Positions 23,417-36,190 of a stretch of DNA of 64,000 nucleotides are shown in pieces (position 1 is the first letter of the stretch; the number at the start of each line of letters is the position of its first letter). Made by a program: the position numbers and the translations under genes. The notes beneath the pieces are model-generated. The model had not been told where the DNA came from, did no database searches, and saw nothing but the letters and a program-made list of their open reading frames with translations. The stretch is from Batkoa obscura (taxonomy: Eukaryota > Entomophthoromycota > Entomophthoromycetes > Entomophthorales > Batkoaceae): positions 124,001 through 188,000 of the forward strand of contig JASVEC010000012.1 in NCBI GenBank assembly GCA_030770535.1, given 5' to 3'.

Positions 23417-23874
23417 TGTGAAATATTGTTTTATCAGCTCTCGGATTGATTATAAGATAATAATCATTTGACTTGTTTACGAAGCTAGTGGTAGTCTTGT
23501 AATCAATTTGACCGTAAATCATGTGGTATAATCGATCCAGAGTTCCTTGTTTTGATTTGCTGTGAGAATTTCTAACTTCACATTGCAAAGAATATAAAAG
23601 AGATTCTTGAACATGATAACTTGAAGCTTTTAACTGAATTACTCCCTAATATCGTACCATTAATAAAGTCACTAAGTCTTTCTGACAACACCTTACATAG
23701 ATTTTACGGTAGTATCTTCTATTATATTTGTTTTGCATAATTCGTAACTTATTACGTATTATTCTTATTCATTTAAGTCTATCTTAGTTATATAAACTAA
23801 GACCGTTCGACTCAAGGCAAGTTAATCAACCAAGAACTGCTTTTAACTCCTACTACTGAGTACCAACTTTCACA
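23417..23874 (-). mobile_element. TGTGAAA/TTTCACA repeat, copy B
   Basis: Reads TGTGAAATATTG at the left and CCAACTTTCACA at the right. Contains a coding-like stretch that looks broken. No matching flanking duplication is visible. Confidence 0.75.
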
Positions 23875-25383
23875 AAAGGAAACAGGAAATAAAAACCAAC
23901 AAGTAGCATTATTATCAACTATAGCTTCAGTATATTCTTTTGATGAATGTAAAAGTTTTGGATTTAATATAAGTAGAGATTAATATAATTATTTTTGAAT
24001 AATTAATAACGATAAAATACCAGCATTATAACCTATTATTAAAAATACAAAAAAAATCAACGAGCAAATTAAAATTATTATACAATATTTACTTAATAAT
24101 TCAACTATTTCATCAAGATTTAATTAAAAAAAAATAATGATAATAAATATTCATCAGATAATGTATATATATTAAATAAAAGTAAAAAAATGATATATAG
24201 TAAATATTTTAATGATTTAAAAGATAAAGCAGTAGCTAGGTCAACATTTTTTAAATATATACCAAATAATTTTAAAAATCCAGCAAGAAAAACAGATTTA
24301 TGTAATATATGTGCCCAGTATACAGTTAGAAAAAAGTTGTTTGAAAATAAAACAAATACAGCGACAAAAAATAAAGCAGAGATAGAGGAATATTTTAATA
24401 AAGAAAAAAGGTTATATAAATTACATGAATTCTGTGTTGATACTCAAAAAAACATACTTAATGAAACTATTGAAAAATTAAATAACAAAAGTTGTATAAT
24501 AATTTTAGACTTTAAACAAAATATGGAAATAGGAACAAGACCAGATCCAATAAACCTAGATCATTATAATAAACAAGCCATATCAGTATTAAAGTTTGGC
24601 GTTTTGTATTTGAAAAATGATAAAACAACAGGCAAAGTTTATTTTGATTATTTATCTGAAATATTAAATCATGATTCAGCATATGCAGGAGATTGTTTAA
24701 TTGATTTAATATCTAAAGAGCCTTTGTTTAAAAAGTTTACAAAAATTAATATATGGGCAGATACAGGATATCATTTTAAATCTCAAGAGTTTTTACACTA
24801 TATATTTGAAGAAATTTACAAAATAAATAGTAGTTTAGATATTGATCTTAATTTTTTTGCTGAGCATCATGAAAAAAGTATAGTTGACGGACATTTTGGA
24901 AATCCCTTACAATGAAAAAATAGTTTTGAAGCATTAGGTAAAATAGAAGATATTAATCAATTAATTTCAAAATTTGAGATTTTTATTTTTGAACATAATA
25001 GAATTAATAACTCAACTGTCAATAATGGGAAAACATGAGGATGTTTTTTTTGGTTTCATTACTTTTTCCATTTTTAAGCGCTATTTGAGCGGAAAAATTG
25101 TTAGTAAAATTCTTAAAAAAAAAATATCCCCATATATAATTTTCAAAAAAGTACGAGAAAAACAAAAACATAATAAAAACAATAGAAATACAAGGTATCA
25201 AAAAGTGTTTACATTTTATCAAACGTGATAATAAACTACACTGTTATCCAGTATCTGATAGATCAAAAAAAAGCGATATAATTACAATTAAAGTTATAGA
25301 GTCTATAGAGAATACAAAAATTAAAAGATCAACCCCAGCTTATCTTACAAAAATAACTGAAAACTTAAAAGTTTCAATATTTG
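23875..25383 (+). pseudogene. DDE-type transposase of the 3.3-kb transposon, decayed
   Basis: The longest open part, 24190-24915, encodes 241 residues. Coding similarity in the same frame continues upstream to ~23890 and downstream, past the GGGGATG insertion, to ~25383. Visible features: a Cys pair (DLCNICAQY), then acidic candidates in IIILDFKQNMEIG, INIWADTGYHFKS and FFAEHHEKSIVDGHFG, spaced as in a DDE/DDD catalytic triad. The C-terminal part includes KRDNKLHCYPVSDRS. In-frame stops upstream (three TAA, one TGA) and a TGA at 24913 all fall where Gln or Trp would fit, so the copy is inactive by C:G to T:A change plus insertion. I do not recognise a named superfamily with confidence; Sola-like is one hypothesis. 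Confidence 0.7.
25037..25131 (-). mobile_element. GGGGATG element, copy 11
   Basis: GAGGATGTTTTTTTTGG left, AAAATATCCCC right, inserted inside the transposase coding region. The corresponding point in copy 8831-10520 (near 10285) is uninterrupted. Confidence 0.9.
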
Positions 25384-25387
25384 GTAA

Positions 25388-25866
25388 TGTGAAAGTTGAT
25401 ACTCAGTGGTCGGAGTTAAAAGCAGTTCTTGGTTGATTAACTTGCCTTGAGTCGAACGGTCTTAGTTTATATAACTAAGATAGACTTAAATGAATAAGAA
25501 TAATACGTAATAAGTTACGAATTATGCAAAACAAATATAATAGAAGATACTACCGTAAAATCTATGTAAGATGTTGTCAGGAAGACTTAGTGACTTTATT
25601 AATGATACGTTATCAGGAAGTAATTCAATTAAAAAGCCTCGAGTTAGTATGTTAAAAGATCTCTTTTATACTCCAACTGGGTAGCTATATAAGAAACATG
25701 GTAACAGCTATTTCTTATTATAGTTGCCAAGTATGGACATTAAAACGTGGGCAATAAGTTCTTCATGATCAAGTGGTAGCAATTCTCACAGCAAATCTAT
25801 ATAAGGGACTCTGAATTGATTATTATACTATAATCAATCCTAGAGCTAATGAAGCGATATTTCACA
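25388..25866 (+). mobile_element. TGTGAAA/TTTCACA repeat, copy C
   Basis: TGTGAAAGTTGATACTC to GCGATATTTCACA, flanked by GTAA on both sides (25384-25387 and 25867-25870). About 479 bp, inverted relative to copy B, and looks broken. Confidence 0.85.
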
Positions 25867-27219
25867 GTAAACAAGTAGTTTATTAAATTATAGAAATCAG
25901 TTACTAAATGTTGATATTACTTGAATTGTTAATAGCTAAGTCAATAAATAGTTAAAGAGCAAGTAATTGTAATAATAAATATAAACTATTATTATACTGC
26001 TTGTAGTACATACGGATGGTTAACTATGTTTTTGGGGCTAACCACTCCCTCCCATGCAGCTGTTTGTTAACTTAGTGATATATTAATAATGTAATTATAA
26101 TATTAAAATTGTTTATTTATTTGATACCAAATCTGCAATGTTGGCTATAAAGCAGTCAATAGTAAATATTTCCCAATGAGGTTTTATGGAAATATGTATT
26201 TACTTACATACTACAACTTTAACTAATATCAATATATAGGCTATATTAGTAAAAGCCTTACTAATCCGGGGATTTGTACTAAATCGGGTACTTTTGGTTT
26301 TTAATAAAAAATTTATTTCTACAGAATTTTAAGCAGTTTTTAAAACATAAAATATTTAAAAATTGGATAAAAAAATGAAATCAATTCGGACATCCCTAAA
26401 TCTACATTTAAAAGTCACCACTCTTTTATTTAATTGTCACCTTTTAAACCATTAATATTACAATTTAAGTTTGTTTTTGAATTTTACTCCAGAAGTAGGA
26501 ATGAACTAAACTAGAAAGTGTGATTGGGCAAAACAACCTAAATGAAAATAGTAATAGTCAATCTCAATAATTACTATTTTTAGGAATAAACCTTAAGAGT
26601 TAAAGTATTAGTTAATCAAATTGGAAATACCAATTTAAGCACGATAATTAAATCTTCGTCTAAATCAAATAAGTTAGGATGATCTAATTAAAATACTCTA
26701 ACATGATAATAACTTACTTTTCATCAATATACTTCATAAAGTATATATAAACAACTAATAATAGTAATAATAAATAAAGGATTAGGAACCATTTAAATAA
26801 CAATATAATATTATTTCCTTCCTATTTATTAAATAAATTAAATTTATAGCTCCAACTAGTATTCCGCGAAAGCTGACTTATTTCAAAGATAATGACCAGG
26901 TTTCTTTGAATATCACGTTTATGATTTTAAAAAGTAAACAAACTTTATTCGTTGTATTAGTCATGAAGTATATCTCAATTTAAAAATTTATTAATTTAGT
27001 ACAAATATGGCGTTTGATGGCTTCTAAGAAACTTAAATGTTGAACCACTTTGTTAAATTTACAATTGTGAATTACAACTCCTATCACTCTTAGATTGATC
27101 AATTTTAAACCATTATAGCTACCTGTGCCAGAAATATGGTAAATATTAATTTTATACATATAAGTTGACTTCGATTTATACCACACATTCATAAATAGTT
27201 TAAATAATTTTGCTTATAT

Positions 27220-27317
27220 GGGGATGTATTTTTATGTTTAAGAATTTTGCTAACAATTTTTCCGCTCAAATAGCGCTCAAAAAATGGAAAAAGTAATGAA
27301 ACAAAAAAAACACCCCC
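27220..27317 (+). mobile_element. GGGGATG element, copy 12
   Basis: GGGGATGTATTTTTATG left, AAAACACCCCC right, ATAT on both sides. Confidence 0.92.
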
Positions 27318-27524
27318 ATATGTCTTTTGTTATATCATGTTGACTAACATTCTATTTTACAAAAAAAGTTTAAAATATTTGGTTTGATATTACCTATCCT
27401 TAATTTTCCAAATCAAATACTAAGCAGCGGTATGTATTTACTTTTGCATAATTTTAATTAAAGTTCCTATTTATAAACAAATATACCTTATAAATCAATA
27501 GATAAAACAAATAAACTATGACAT

Positions 27525-27648
27525 TTTCAAAAAGGGTATATTCCTTATTGTTGCGTTTAAAAAGGGTATATTCCTTATTATTGCTTTCAAAAAGGGTACG
27601 TTCCTTATTATTGCTTTGAAAAGGGTAAATTCCTTATTATTGCTTTCA
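27525..27648 (+). repeat. 30-bp tandem repeat, four units
   Basis: Unit AAAAAGGGTATATTCCTTAT followed by TATTGCTTTC; starts at 27530, 27560, 27590 and ~27619. Units differ at a few bases; the last is 1 bp shorter. Confidence 0.92.
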
Positions 27649-27940
27649 TAAGACATTATGAAAATACGCCCCATTTCATCATTAGGCTACATATTATCTG
27701 TAATGAATTATAATCATTATATTTAACATCTTTTCAAAAACTTTATATTTTTTAAACACAAACATATAATATTTTAGGTTAATATTATTATCAATAAATA
27801 AAACTCTGTTTAAAAGACCTTAATAACCAAATCTTAAATCAATTATATATATTAAGGTGTTTATTCTCATGTTTTTCTTACTCTACTATAGACCTTCAAT
27901 GAAAAAATTGTAGGTTTTATTAGCTCAAATAATTAGATAT

Positions 27941-28031
27941 TTGTATTTTTTGTTTCATCACTTTTTCCTTTTTTTAAGCGCTATTTGAATGGAAATGTTA
28001 TCAGTAAATTCTAAACAAAAAAATATATCCC
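27941..28031 (-). mobile_element. GGGGATG element, copy 13 (worn left end)
   Basis: Core TTTTTTAAGCGCTATTTGAA and right end AAATATATCCC clear; left Gs lost. Confidence 0.75.
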
Positions 28032-28469
28032 TATATAAAGATGAATTTTTAAAATAACTATGTAATTATTCTAGAACTAGTATCTAGTCTATTATCGCTC
28101 ATTCATATAAACCATATTAGTAAAGTTAATGACACTAGTTAAAATATTCATATGATTCAAGAAATAAGGGAGTACCATTTTTAATGTTCTATTTATCAAT
28201 TTTGTATTTTTAAACTATATTAGGTTTTCCTATTACTATTACTATTACTATTATTAATTAAATATATTAATGAATACATTCAAAACTGGTACATAAATCA
28301 GAATTTTTCATTCTTTGTTCATTGGTTTTATCCCTGGAATTATCAATATTTTGCCAAAACGTATAGCAATTTACTTTCATTTAAGGAAATTGTAAGTACA
28401 TATATAAAGGTATTAAACAAAAAATTTAAAGATCAAAAAATTAGTTAATTTTTTATTAATATCACAAAT

Positions 28470-29277
28470 ATGAAAAGTCCAAAGATTGCACTCTTTGTAT
28501 TAAAGCTATATGAGTAAATTACTTAACTATATTATATCATAGGTATTAATCAGCTATATAGAATGCTTTCTGATGAAAAATACTCCTCATTGTTGTCCTG
28601 GGGCCCTACAGGAAAAAGTTTTATGATCCTCAACGTCAGTGAATTTAAGGAAATTCTTAGTTTTCATTTTAAAAGTCGAAATTTGGGCTCGTTCTTCCGT
28701 CAGCTTAATGTAAAGCATTATCTCTATTACATTATTATTACTAATTAGATTATAGCTTTACAACTTTTACCGCATCAGTGATGGACGGAGGAAAGAGTGT
28801 AAAAAGCTCTCATATGCTCAATTTTCTCATGAGTATTTTATAAAAGATCAGTCTGATTTGCTTTTCAAAGTAAAAAGGCAAAAGGTGAAATACTCTAATT
28901 TAACAAAAGCACGATTACCGACTCAATCTATTACATCTAAAACTTCAATCAAAAGTGAAGAACTGGAACCAAGTTTGGAAATTGAAGAAACACCTTTTGA
29001 AGCTTGCTTGAAAAGCCATGCTTTAAGCTCTTACTATCAAGACGAGTATAATGCTCAAAATGTTGCCTCTCCACCGTTCTACTATATAGATTCCTCTAAC
29101 AACGAGGATGAATTCTCCAATATACAGCCTTATTATGAATATCATAGTCCTTTTTACTACTCAATTGAGTACTACAATTCATTATATAATGCGAGCTATT
29201 TATATCCTGCTTCTTATTGCGACTATCACAACTCCAACGGGAACGTCTTATATTATGATTCAACATCCTTTACATAA
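28470..29277 (+). CDS. Compact HSF-type DNA-binding protein, paralog 2
   Basis: Three exons, 28470-28513, 28562-28709 and 28756-29277; 237 residues. Exon 1 gives ALFVLKLYE, exon 2 gives MLSDEKYSSLLSWGPTG and GSFFRQLN, and exon 3 starts LYNFYRISDGRRKECKK. The HSF DNA-binding domain covers about residues 7-110. Downstream is a basic stretch (VKRQKVKYSN), an acidic Glu/Ser segment and a Tyr-rich tail (YYEYHSPFYYSIEYYNS) with no leucine heptads. Intron positions equal those of the gene at 4370. Tyr-rich tails in all three paralogs point to a family-specific activation or condensation module (inference). The ATG at 28563 inside exon 2 would lack the first helix. Confidence 0.85.
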
Positions 29278-29914
29278 TTGTATATCTCTATTCCTTTCAT
29301 ATCTTTTTTTGTATTTGTATGGTTATTTTTTTATTTTTAAAATATAAAAATAAAGCACTTTTGTTAATAAAACAAACTATATATTATATCATTTTACAAA
29401 TAGTCCAAATACATTCCATAGGATTATGCTATATATATATTGTTTATATAGAGCAAGTGTTTTACATGAAGTATTAATACCTCATTTTTTAGATATTAAA
29501 AATTCAAAAGAAACATAAGAACATCAGAAGGAACTTGGATCAGACACTGCTATAGACCTTTTTTCATGTCTTGTTGCATCGTCTTTTCTATGAGCTTTTT
29601 CCACTTAGGTAGTTTGTTATATTGTATAGTACTTATTGTATTTAAAATTAACAAAATGCCTAAGCTATTTAGATAGGAGCAATTGTATTATAAAAATTAT
29701 GAGTCCATGCTTTATAGCTATTGGATAACTACAATATCACTTTACTTTAGTTAATTGCCTTTAACGAATTTAAATTTTTGAAAATAAATGCTTTTAAAGC
29801 AATTTTTGGTATTAAAATATACATAAAGTATATTATTTTGTACAGGTTCTTTCTATTATAATATGTTTTTTAAAATATATTTACATTAAAAGGATGCCAG
29901 TAAGGTTACTTTAA

Positions 29915-30137
29915 CTCTTTGAGTACCAAACATTTCAAAAAAAAGCTCAACTGGACTGGAATTTTCGATCCATCTGATTATTAAAGAATGATTTTTGCCT
30001 AGCCAGGGCTAATTTAACTACTAACGTTCGTCCTGGTTTTATTTTGATTTAAAATCATATGCGAATAACGCTTGCCATAATTTAATTTTGCTCTACAAAA
30101 ATATGGTGAACACAGCTCATCTATGGTACTCAAATGG
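29915..30137. mobile_element. Short piggyBac-like inverted-repeat element
   Basis: Flanked by TTAA on both sides (29911-29914 and 30138-30141). Ends are CTCTTTGAGTACC on the left and, inverted, CCATTTGAGTACC on the right. TTAA duplications with 13-bp ends are the piggyBac hallmark; 223 bp with no coding, so nonautonomous. Confidence 0.75.
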
Positions 30138-30181
30138 TTAAGCAAAGAAAGTAACAAAGTAGCCATTAAAAATCATCATAT

Positions 30182-30277
30182 AGGAATGTATTTTTTTGTT
30201 TAAGGATCTTACTAATAGTCTTTCCACTCAAATAACGCTTAAAAATGGAAAAAGTGATGAAACCAAAAAACATCCCC
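30182..30277 (+). mobile_element. GGGGATG element, copy 14
   Basis: AGGAATGTATTTTTTTG left, AAAAAACATCCCC right, ATAT on both sides. Confidence 0.9.
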
Positions 30278-32055
30278 ATATAAACATCAAAAATTATCAT
30301 GAGTAAAAATCCAATGACCAAAGGAATATCAAATAATAGCTTTTTGGGTAATCTGAGAATGAGCTTTGGCAGCAGACAGGGGGTTAACCCTGTATTCTAT
30401 ACGTTTTGAGATTTTCTTTACTTCATTCAATTTTGAGTATTTTCTCATAAATTTTATTATTGGTTCTAAAATAAGATCAACACCATTGAAAACTTCCAAC
30501 GCATTTTTTAATAACGTATAGTACTTCTATTATTAGAGTACTTAGAATAAAGATTGATCTTAATTCTAGCTACCCTTAGTTATCCCTAGTATTATTGCAT
30601 CAACAGTTCTAAAACCTATAAGCTTATTTCAAGGGACTTATTTTCTGCCCTTAAAAAAGCTTTAATATAAAAATGGGAATTGCGCATTTCTATTTAAAAA
30701 ACGGTAATTAGTATAAATGTGTATATGATGATAAAAAAATTTAATTTTTAAATAAAGTTTCAATTGTATCATAGCTCTATTTTTAGTTAAATCCTCTGTG
30801 AAAATAATTTTACGATGTTGTTTGATTTAAAAATAAACAAAATCTTGATATTCTAAACGAGTATAACAATTAAACTTTCTGCTATTGGTATATATTTATT
30901 AATAAATAACTTTGCAAAATTAATAAATACTCAGCCTTGAAACTTTTAGACATCAACGCCATTGTCTCATATAAACTATAAATACATCAAAATTTCATCA
31001 TTGCTTTTGATTATAACAGGGAGGAAAATGCCAGATCTGGATTCTTTACCATATTTTACCACTATCTTGCCTCCCTTAAATTAAAATTGAAATCTATTTA
31101 GTTTGATACATTTTAATAATTAATAAGAGATAAAGGGATGAAGTTTATTGAAGTTAAAATCAAAATAAGGAATGTATGTTTAAATAATTATGAACCTTAT
31201 AACCAATGTTCTAAAAAAATCAGGTTTATTATCATATTTAACATATGCAGTAAAGAATTGGAACTGATAAAAATGTTAAATATTTCCTTAATATATAAGT
31301 ACTATATTTTTTAAAACGTTAATACCTTGAGATTAGTAGCATGCGCCCATATATGAAACTGGCTTAAGTTTATACTGTTAAACTTTTTGAGAACTTTGGG
31401 TAAATTTCCTCTTTTATAAAGGCTGATTACGTTTATATCATTGTATATACGTTCAAAGTCATCTATATCCCTTATATATGGCGTGTATGATAAAACGAAC
31501 CTTACGATTTAAAACAAAATGGTGTTTTTACATTAACTAAGCGTAAACCATAAAAAAATGAAACCCCCTTACTTATCAGTGAATTTATATATTATTCTTT
31601 ACTTCACCATATTAGAATTTTATTTATAACGAATCTTTGATTTTTTTTTTAAAACTACAAAAGAAATGACAATAGATAAGCTTCAAACTTTAGTATAAAC
31701 TCTTAAAATTTAAATTTGGATATGACTTTCTTAAAGTTTGAGGTTCTAAATTCGATAACTATATTACTCTTAGAAGGATTGGATTTTTGTAGCGGATGGA
31801 GCCAAGTTTATTTAGTCTAATTGACATTTGAATAGAAGTCCTAGCAAAGGTGTTGATGATAGTCACTTATCACTACCAGGTCATCTAACTTACATGAGTT
31901 TTACTATTTTAAAGACTATGCTTAAAAACAACACCCATATTTGATGGTATATCAATAGAAGCGTCTTAGATGAAAACCCCTGCTTTTAAAAATAATAACT
32001 CATTCTAAAAATCACATTATCCCAAGATAAAGCATAAAAAATTTAAGATGAATAT

Positions 32056-32153
32056 GGGGATGTATTTTTTTGTTTAAGGACTTTACTAACAATCTTTCCG
32101 CTCAAATAGCGCTTAAAAAATGGGAAAAATAATGAAGCCAAAAAAACACTCTC
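32056..32153 (+). mobile_element. GGGGATG element, copy 15
   Basis: GGGGATGTATTTTTTTG left, AAAAAACACTCTC right, ATAT on both sides. Confidence 0.92.
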
Positions 32154-32432
32154 ATATTTTGAGTTTATCTATGGAAATCACTCTCAAAAATAGTAACTTA
32201 TTATATTGCGTGGTTGAGTATGCTTGTCTCAAAGTAAAAATGACATCTATACAGTAAAATAAGGTACACTTAAGATGCCATAATTAGCTAAAATGTATTA
32301 AAATATGCTCATTTGATATAAAAACTAAAATCGAAATAAAATATAAAAACATCAATTTAGTATAATAAATAGTTAAAAACATTTTTAAGTCTATTCCCAT
32401 ATCATAATTTTATTTTAAAGGGAAATCTATAA

Positions 32433-33539
<1,107 letters not shown>

Positions 33540-34350
33540 TTTTTTTGATATTATCCTATTGATAAAGTGCAAGTATCTTATTTTGAAAAGATTGTTTTCT
33601 TTTAACTTGTCAACTTTGTACAAATTTTGTTTTATTTTTTTATATTTCGGCTCTCATTGGCTTTAAGGAGAATCCTGTTGTTTTATTAGCTATTTTAAAA
33701 ATAATGTGCCTTTCCACTAATTTAGGAGTTATACAGCTCCGCATTTATTTCAGAGAATTGCAAAGCTACAAATTTAGTGAAAAAATAATTTCTGAAAATA
33801 ATTTTAGTGAAATAAAATTAATAATAATAATACAAAGTGACATTATATACAAGCATCCTTTTGTTTTGATATTTAACCAGTGCCTTTACTTGATTCTATG
33901 TTGCATACAAAGCGTACAAAATTCTGAATTTAAAAGATATTCCTAAGTCATAAATTTTTTATCAAGAATAGTAGACTAAAAATCAAAAATATGGGAATGA
34001 TTTTTTTTCCTTTTGTCCATTTTATACGTAGCATAAAATTTAGAAAACACTAACAAGTTACTGAAACAAACAAGTTACTCCTATATTGTAAATAAAGTGC
34101 AAGCTTTAGTTTAAAGATAAATATATAAAATATTAGTTTTATAGTTACTATTTAGTTTGAGTTTTTGAACTTGATTTTATTGTCTTAATATAAAACATTT
34201 TCCACAAAATTAACAATTTATTAAAGAAAGCTCAAAAAGAGTAACATATTTAATGGTTAGAATAATATAGCGTAAATGGGTGGTTAAAAATCCACTTCTA
34301 ACAACACATTAAAAATATTAGACACTTAATCAAAAGTAGGTATTATAATG
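33540..34350. other. Intergenic stretch
   Basis: Promoter side of spermidine synthase and 3' side of the SPX fusion gene. A ~95-bp block at 33992-34087 has GGGAATG/TTACTCC ends but pairs poorly. The plus frame at 33704 is not convincing. Confidence 0.5.
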
Positions 34351-36190
34351 TTATAAATGACCATCATTGGAAACGGTTGGGAACTCGGAATTGACTACAC
34401 CAAGATGAAGAATTCTATTACCAGATTGACAAACTGGGTCCATGTTTTTACCCACAACAATGCCATCTTCTGGTGCAAAATATGTTTCTTCAAGATTCCC
34501 AAAGATATTGTGTAATGTAGCAATTGGTTCATTCTTTTTAACCCATGTATTAACATCTGGAAGTACAGTTAAAATACCTCCTCTAGATGCAAAAATCCAA
34601 TAAGATTTAGCACATATTACTGGTGCGTATTCGGATGGTGTCAAAGTACCATCTTCATTAATCATTTGTAAATGTGACATAATGTTAGTTACTCCCATCA
34701 ATGCTGATCTTATAAATCTTTTTTGGAATCTAGAAGGATCTCCAATTTCTACAGTAATTGCTGGTATCCCTAATTCCATGGCTGCTCCTCTAAGTGAACC
34801 ATCTGGAGAAGTATTATGTACAATGATCTGAGGGTTTTGTAATTGTGCCATATTTCTGGTTTTTGAATCCATCATATTAGCTCTAACATACAAACTATTA
34901 ACTCTTCCTCGTGATGCTGTATGTAAATCGAGTAAATACTCGATTTTATTTATTATTCGGTCCATCAAATTATAAGAATATACCTGTGGTCTGGATCCGT
35001 TCTTTTTTCTAATTAAATAATGTAAATGACCAACCTACAAATATCAAATATATTTTACCCTGGCATTAACCTATTTAAATCTTGTCCATCATAAGTTCTC
35101 TGACTTGTTAAATAACCTGGAACATTTGCTACTGGAACAGCGACAATAATTCCATGTAAATTGGATGTTTTGATTTCACGGAATAATCGATGTATCAAAG
35201 GAATTCCGTTTAATTCATTTCCATGTAATGCTGCAGTAATGCCTAAAATTGGACCAGGTTTAACACCCTAAGAAATAGTTCGGTATGGTATATTTAATAT
35301 TTAGATTGTAAACTCACTTTGGCTACAATAACTGGAACTTTAATCGGAAGTGATAAACCATCTTCAGCAACTACTACCCAAAGCCTTGAGATCCTATCAC
35401 CTGGTAAAGCATCTAAATCTAAATTAGTTACAGTAGGAACCACGGGTTCAACTGGATGGATATCTTCCGTCGGAGCTAATGGAGCAGGTGGAACATGAGT
35501 TCTCCAAACCTGTTTAGCTTCAAACAACATACTTTCATCTTTTTCACTAGCAACGAAGGAACAATTAGTAACTAATGGCCACCAATCTTCTCTTATATTG
35601 GTATCAATATGTTTATCAAATTTTTTCAATATTTTTTGAAACCCAGTAATATTTGTATTGGTAAACTCTAAAAATTAATATGACTTTAAATAGTTAAAAT
35701 AGTTACCGAATAAATATTCTAATTGTTGTAGCAATTTTGAAAAATCTTGTCGCCTAGTAAATTGTTATTTATTGTTTTAAAATCAGGAATTTTTTACCAT
35801 CTATTTGTTTCATTTTGAGTCATTTCATCACTCCACTACCAAATATTTTAATATCATAAATAAAATATATAAAAATAGTCTTACAATACTCCTTAAGCTA
35901 TTTAGTCTTTCTCTTAATTCATTTTCTTTTACTTTATATCTATCGTCTACTTTATGTAATTCTTCTAATAAAAGCTCCTTAAACTCCTTCATCAAATCAT
36001 CTTTTACTTCATCGCTTTTAACGCTATCTTCATCATATTATTAGAATAAGGCATATAAACAGATTAAATCTAGCTTACCATTATAAGTGACCTCATACTC
36101 TTTAATTGCTTTTTTTAAAAGTTTATAATCGATATAATAAATAGCCCAAGTGGGTATTGACCTTAAGGCTAACTGTTTAGCAAATTTCAT
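34351..36190 (-). CDS. SPX domain fused to AstE/AspA-type zinc hydrolase
   Basis: Seven exons (36190-36079, 36027-35885, 35835-35798, 35753-35707, 35667-35318, 35267-35059, 35008-34351) give 518 residues. Residues 1-~150 are an SPX domain: start MKFAKQLALRSIPTW, IDYKLLKKAIKEYE, KVDDRYKVKENELRERL, and the closing TGFQKILKKFDKHID. SPX domains bind inositol pyrophosphates and report phosphate status. From ~residue 240 it is an M14-like succinylglutamate desuccinylase/aspartoacylase domain: Zn ligands in ALHGNELNG, DLNRLMPG, third ligand in LLDLHTAS, catalytic Glu in TVEIGDPSRF, then a beta-rich tail. The fusion suggests a phosphate-gated amidohydrolase; substrate unknown. The second exon needs an AAG acceptor. 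An in-gene ATG near 35629 or 34968 would split it; reading frame and domain continuity argue for one gene. Confidence 0.9.

Larger units (their letters stand above)
23068..26396 (+). mobile_element. 3.3-kb terminal-inverted-repeat DNA transposon with nested insertions
   Basis: Left end GGGGATGTCCGAATTGGTTT is the inverse of right end AAATCAATTCGGACATCCC, with one mismatch in ~20 bp and looser pairing inward (ATCCAATTTT). Between them lies a DDE-type transposase reading frame. Three insertions interrupt it: TGTGAAA repeats at 23417-23874 (minus) and 25388-25866 (plus, GTAA duplication), and a GGGGATG element at 25037-25131. Without these it would be about 2.3 kb. The left flank is ATAT; the right flank TAAA does not match. 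Partial copies lie at 8831-10520 and 39568-39732. The 4-bp duplications and G-rich ends resemble the Sola group, but the superfamily is unproven. Confidence 0.8.
26397..28469. other. AT-rich intergenic stretch
   Basis: Contains two GGGGATG elements and a 30-bp tandem array (27525-27648). The 70-codon minus frame at 26980-27192 has no recognisable content and is not called. Confidence 0.55.
29278..32432. other. 3.1-kb AT-rich intergenic stretch
   Basis: No gene supported. Holds a piggyBac-like short element (29915-30137) and two GGGGATG elements (30182-30277, 32056-32153). A 60-bp hairpin with GGGAGG ends lies near 31020-31076. Confidence 0.55.

Noticed and set aside
23322-23588. 88-codon minus frame as a gene
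   Set aside because: Mostly repeat copy B; its recurrence elsewhere is as a broken repeat.
23417-25866. TGTGAAA copies as terminal inverted repeats of the 3.3-kb transposon
   Set aside because: One has its own GTAA duplication, solitary copies exist, and the true GGGGATGTCC ends lie farther out.
26980-27192. 70-codon minus frame
   Set aside because: No motif or supporting context.
27501-27660. CRISPR-like array
   Set aside because: Units are head to tail without unique spacers, in a eukaryotic genome.
31020-31076. 60-bp hairpin with GGGAGG ends as an element
   Set aside because: Arms pair over ~8 bp only; could be chance.
33992-34087. Further GGGGATG element
   Set aside because: Ends are only loosely similar and the core is missing.
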